A stretch of DNA of 5,396 nt from NCBI GenBank assembly GCA_030592245.1, contig JAUVJV010000193.1, positions 1 to 5,396 on the forward strand, written 5' to 3'. Position numbers and translations under genes: made by a program. The first letter of the stretch is position 1. The number at the start of each line of letters is the position of its first letter. The stretch comes from Candidatus Eiseniibacteriota bacterium (GTDB taxonomy: Bacteria > Arandabacterota > Arandabacteria > Arandabacterales > Arandabacteraceae). The notes beneath the pieces are model-generated. The model searched no databases. It worked only from the letters and a program-made list of their open reading frames with translations, and was not told the origin of the DNA. Shown here piece after piece: positions 4,868 to 5,396 of the stretch.

Positions 4868-5396
4868 ATGCACAGGCGCGAGTTCATCAAGACCGTATGT
4901 ACCGGTGGTTGTGGGGTAGTCGCTTCAGGGATGATGGCCGGCCGGACGCTGGCAAAGGATAACCCCTATGAGGTCGAGGCCCGGTACTACGAGAAGCTCG
5001 ATGGCAACCGGGTGCGCTGTCAGGTCTGCCCCCGCAGGTGCGTGGTCGCCGACGGGGGGAAGGGTTTTTGCCGGGTCCGGCGCAACCGGGAGGGGAAGTA
5101 CTACTCCACCGTCTACGGCAGGGCCTGTACTTATCACGTCGACCCCATCGAGAAGAAGCCTCTATTTCATTTCCTGCCCGGTACCACGGCCTTCTCGATC
5201 GCCACGGTGGGCTGCAACCTGGACTGCAAGTTCTGCCAAAACTGGGAGATTTCCCAGGAGCATCCTGAGAATGTCGATGCCTATGAGCTCAAGCCCGCCA
5301 AGATTGTGGAGGCCGCAAAGCAATTCGAAGCTCCCACGATCGCCTACACCTACACCGAGCCGATCGTGTTTTTCGAGTATGCCCTGGACTGCGTCA
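4868..5396 (+). CDS. amrS: AmmeMemoRadiSam system radical SAM enzyme, N-terminal part (cut by window end)
   Basis: The first 176 residues are present; the frame is open at the window edge. The radical SAM [4Fe-4S] motif is Cys116-Asn-Leu-Asp-Cys120-Lys-Phe-Cys123, followed by QNWEIS. Before it lies a second cysteine set (51, 54, 58, 68) in the CQVCPRRC...GKGFCRVR pattern typical of the AmmeMemoRadiSam radical SAM family, related to pyruvate formate-lyase activase-like proteins. The stretch GRACTYHVDPIEKKPLFHF is also family-typical. Family members usually occur with MEMO and AMMECR1 domain proteins; I know of no firmly established reaction. The start is ATG 4868, with GGGAGG (4855-4860) 7 nt upstream. 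The N-terminus reads HRREFIK, then a Gly/Ala/Val-rich stretch up to about residue 29, resembling a twin-arginine signal, so the enzyme may be exported folded with its cluster or membrane-anchored. Partner genes may follow beyond the window. Confidence 0.88.
   Translation, partial: MHRREFIKTVCTGGCGVVASGMMAGRTLAKDNPYEVEARYYEKLDGNRVRCQVCPRRCVVADGGKGFCRVRRNREGKYYSTVYGRACTYHVDPIEKKPLFHFLPGTTAFSIATVGCNLDCKFCQNWEISQEHPENVDAYELKPAKIVEAAKQFEAPTIAYTYTEPIVFFEYALDCV

Overview
The window (5396 bp, GC-rich by eye, dense coding on the + strand) looks like a chromosomal segment of a Gram-negative-type, probably anaerobic bacterium. The clues are a TPR-GAF sigma54-type activator, an RpoD-like alternative sigma factor and an AmmeMemoRadiSam radical SAM enzyme behind a twin-arginine-like leader. 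No lineage-specific marker is present. A poorly sampled anaerobic group (deltaproteobacterial or an FCB-type candidate phylum) is a guess, not a result.

Layout, all on the + strand. (1) Positions 1-79: a near-consensus sigma70-type promoter (TTGACA, 17-nt spacer, TATAGT) whose -35 box sits at the centre of a perfect 6-3-6 palindrome. (2) 80-370: a 96-aa protein with a Sec signal peptide and a 72-residue mature part; family not recognised. (3) 371-421: a short gap with a perfect 9-bp hairpin whose 3' arm is the Shine-Dalgarno of the next gene. (4) 422-3466: a 1014-aa enhancer-binding-protein-like regulator with about twelve TPRs, a GAF-like domain, a sigma54-type AAA+ domain (GAFTGA changed to GAFTDA) and a Fis-type helix-turn-helix. 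(5) 3467-3785: a 319-nt gap with repeated and inverted GAAC/GTTC elements, a possible 21-codon leader ORF with a good ribosome site, and a strong two-part hairpin just before the next gene. (6) 3786-4736: a 316-aa RpoD-like group 2 sigma factor with a cysteine cluster in the region 3 linker and a Trp-to-Lys change in region 2.3. (7) 4737-4867: a Rho-independent terminator and a weak promoter candidate. (8) 4868 to the window end: the N-terminal 176 residues of the AmmeMemoRadiSam radical SAM protein, cut by the window edge.

How it may fit together: the exported small protein and the TPR regulator probably share one transcript from the first promoter, with the regulator's translation damped by the hairpin. 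The pairing of a secreted small protein with a TPR-type sensor resembles in outline the peptide/TPR-receptor logic of Gram-positive RRNPP systems, although here the output domain is a sigma54-type activator. The sigma factor has its own elaborate leader and its own terminator, so it appears to be a separately controlled unit. The radical SAM gene belongs to the following unit. The functional links between these units are inference.
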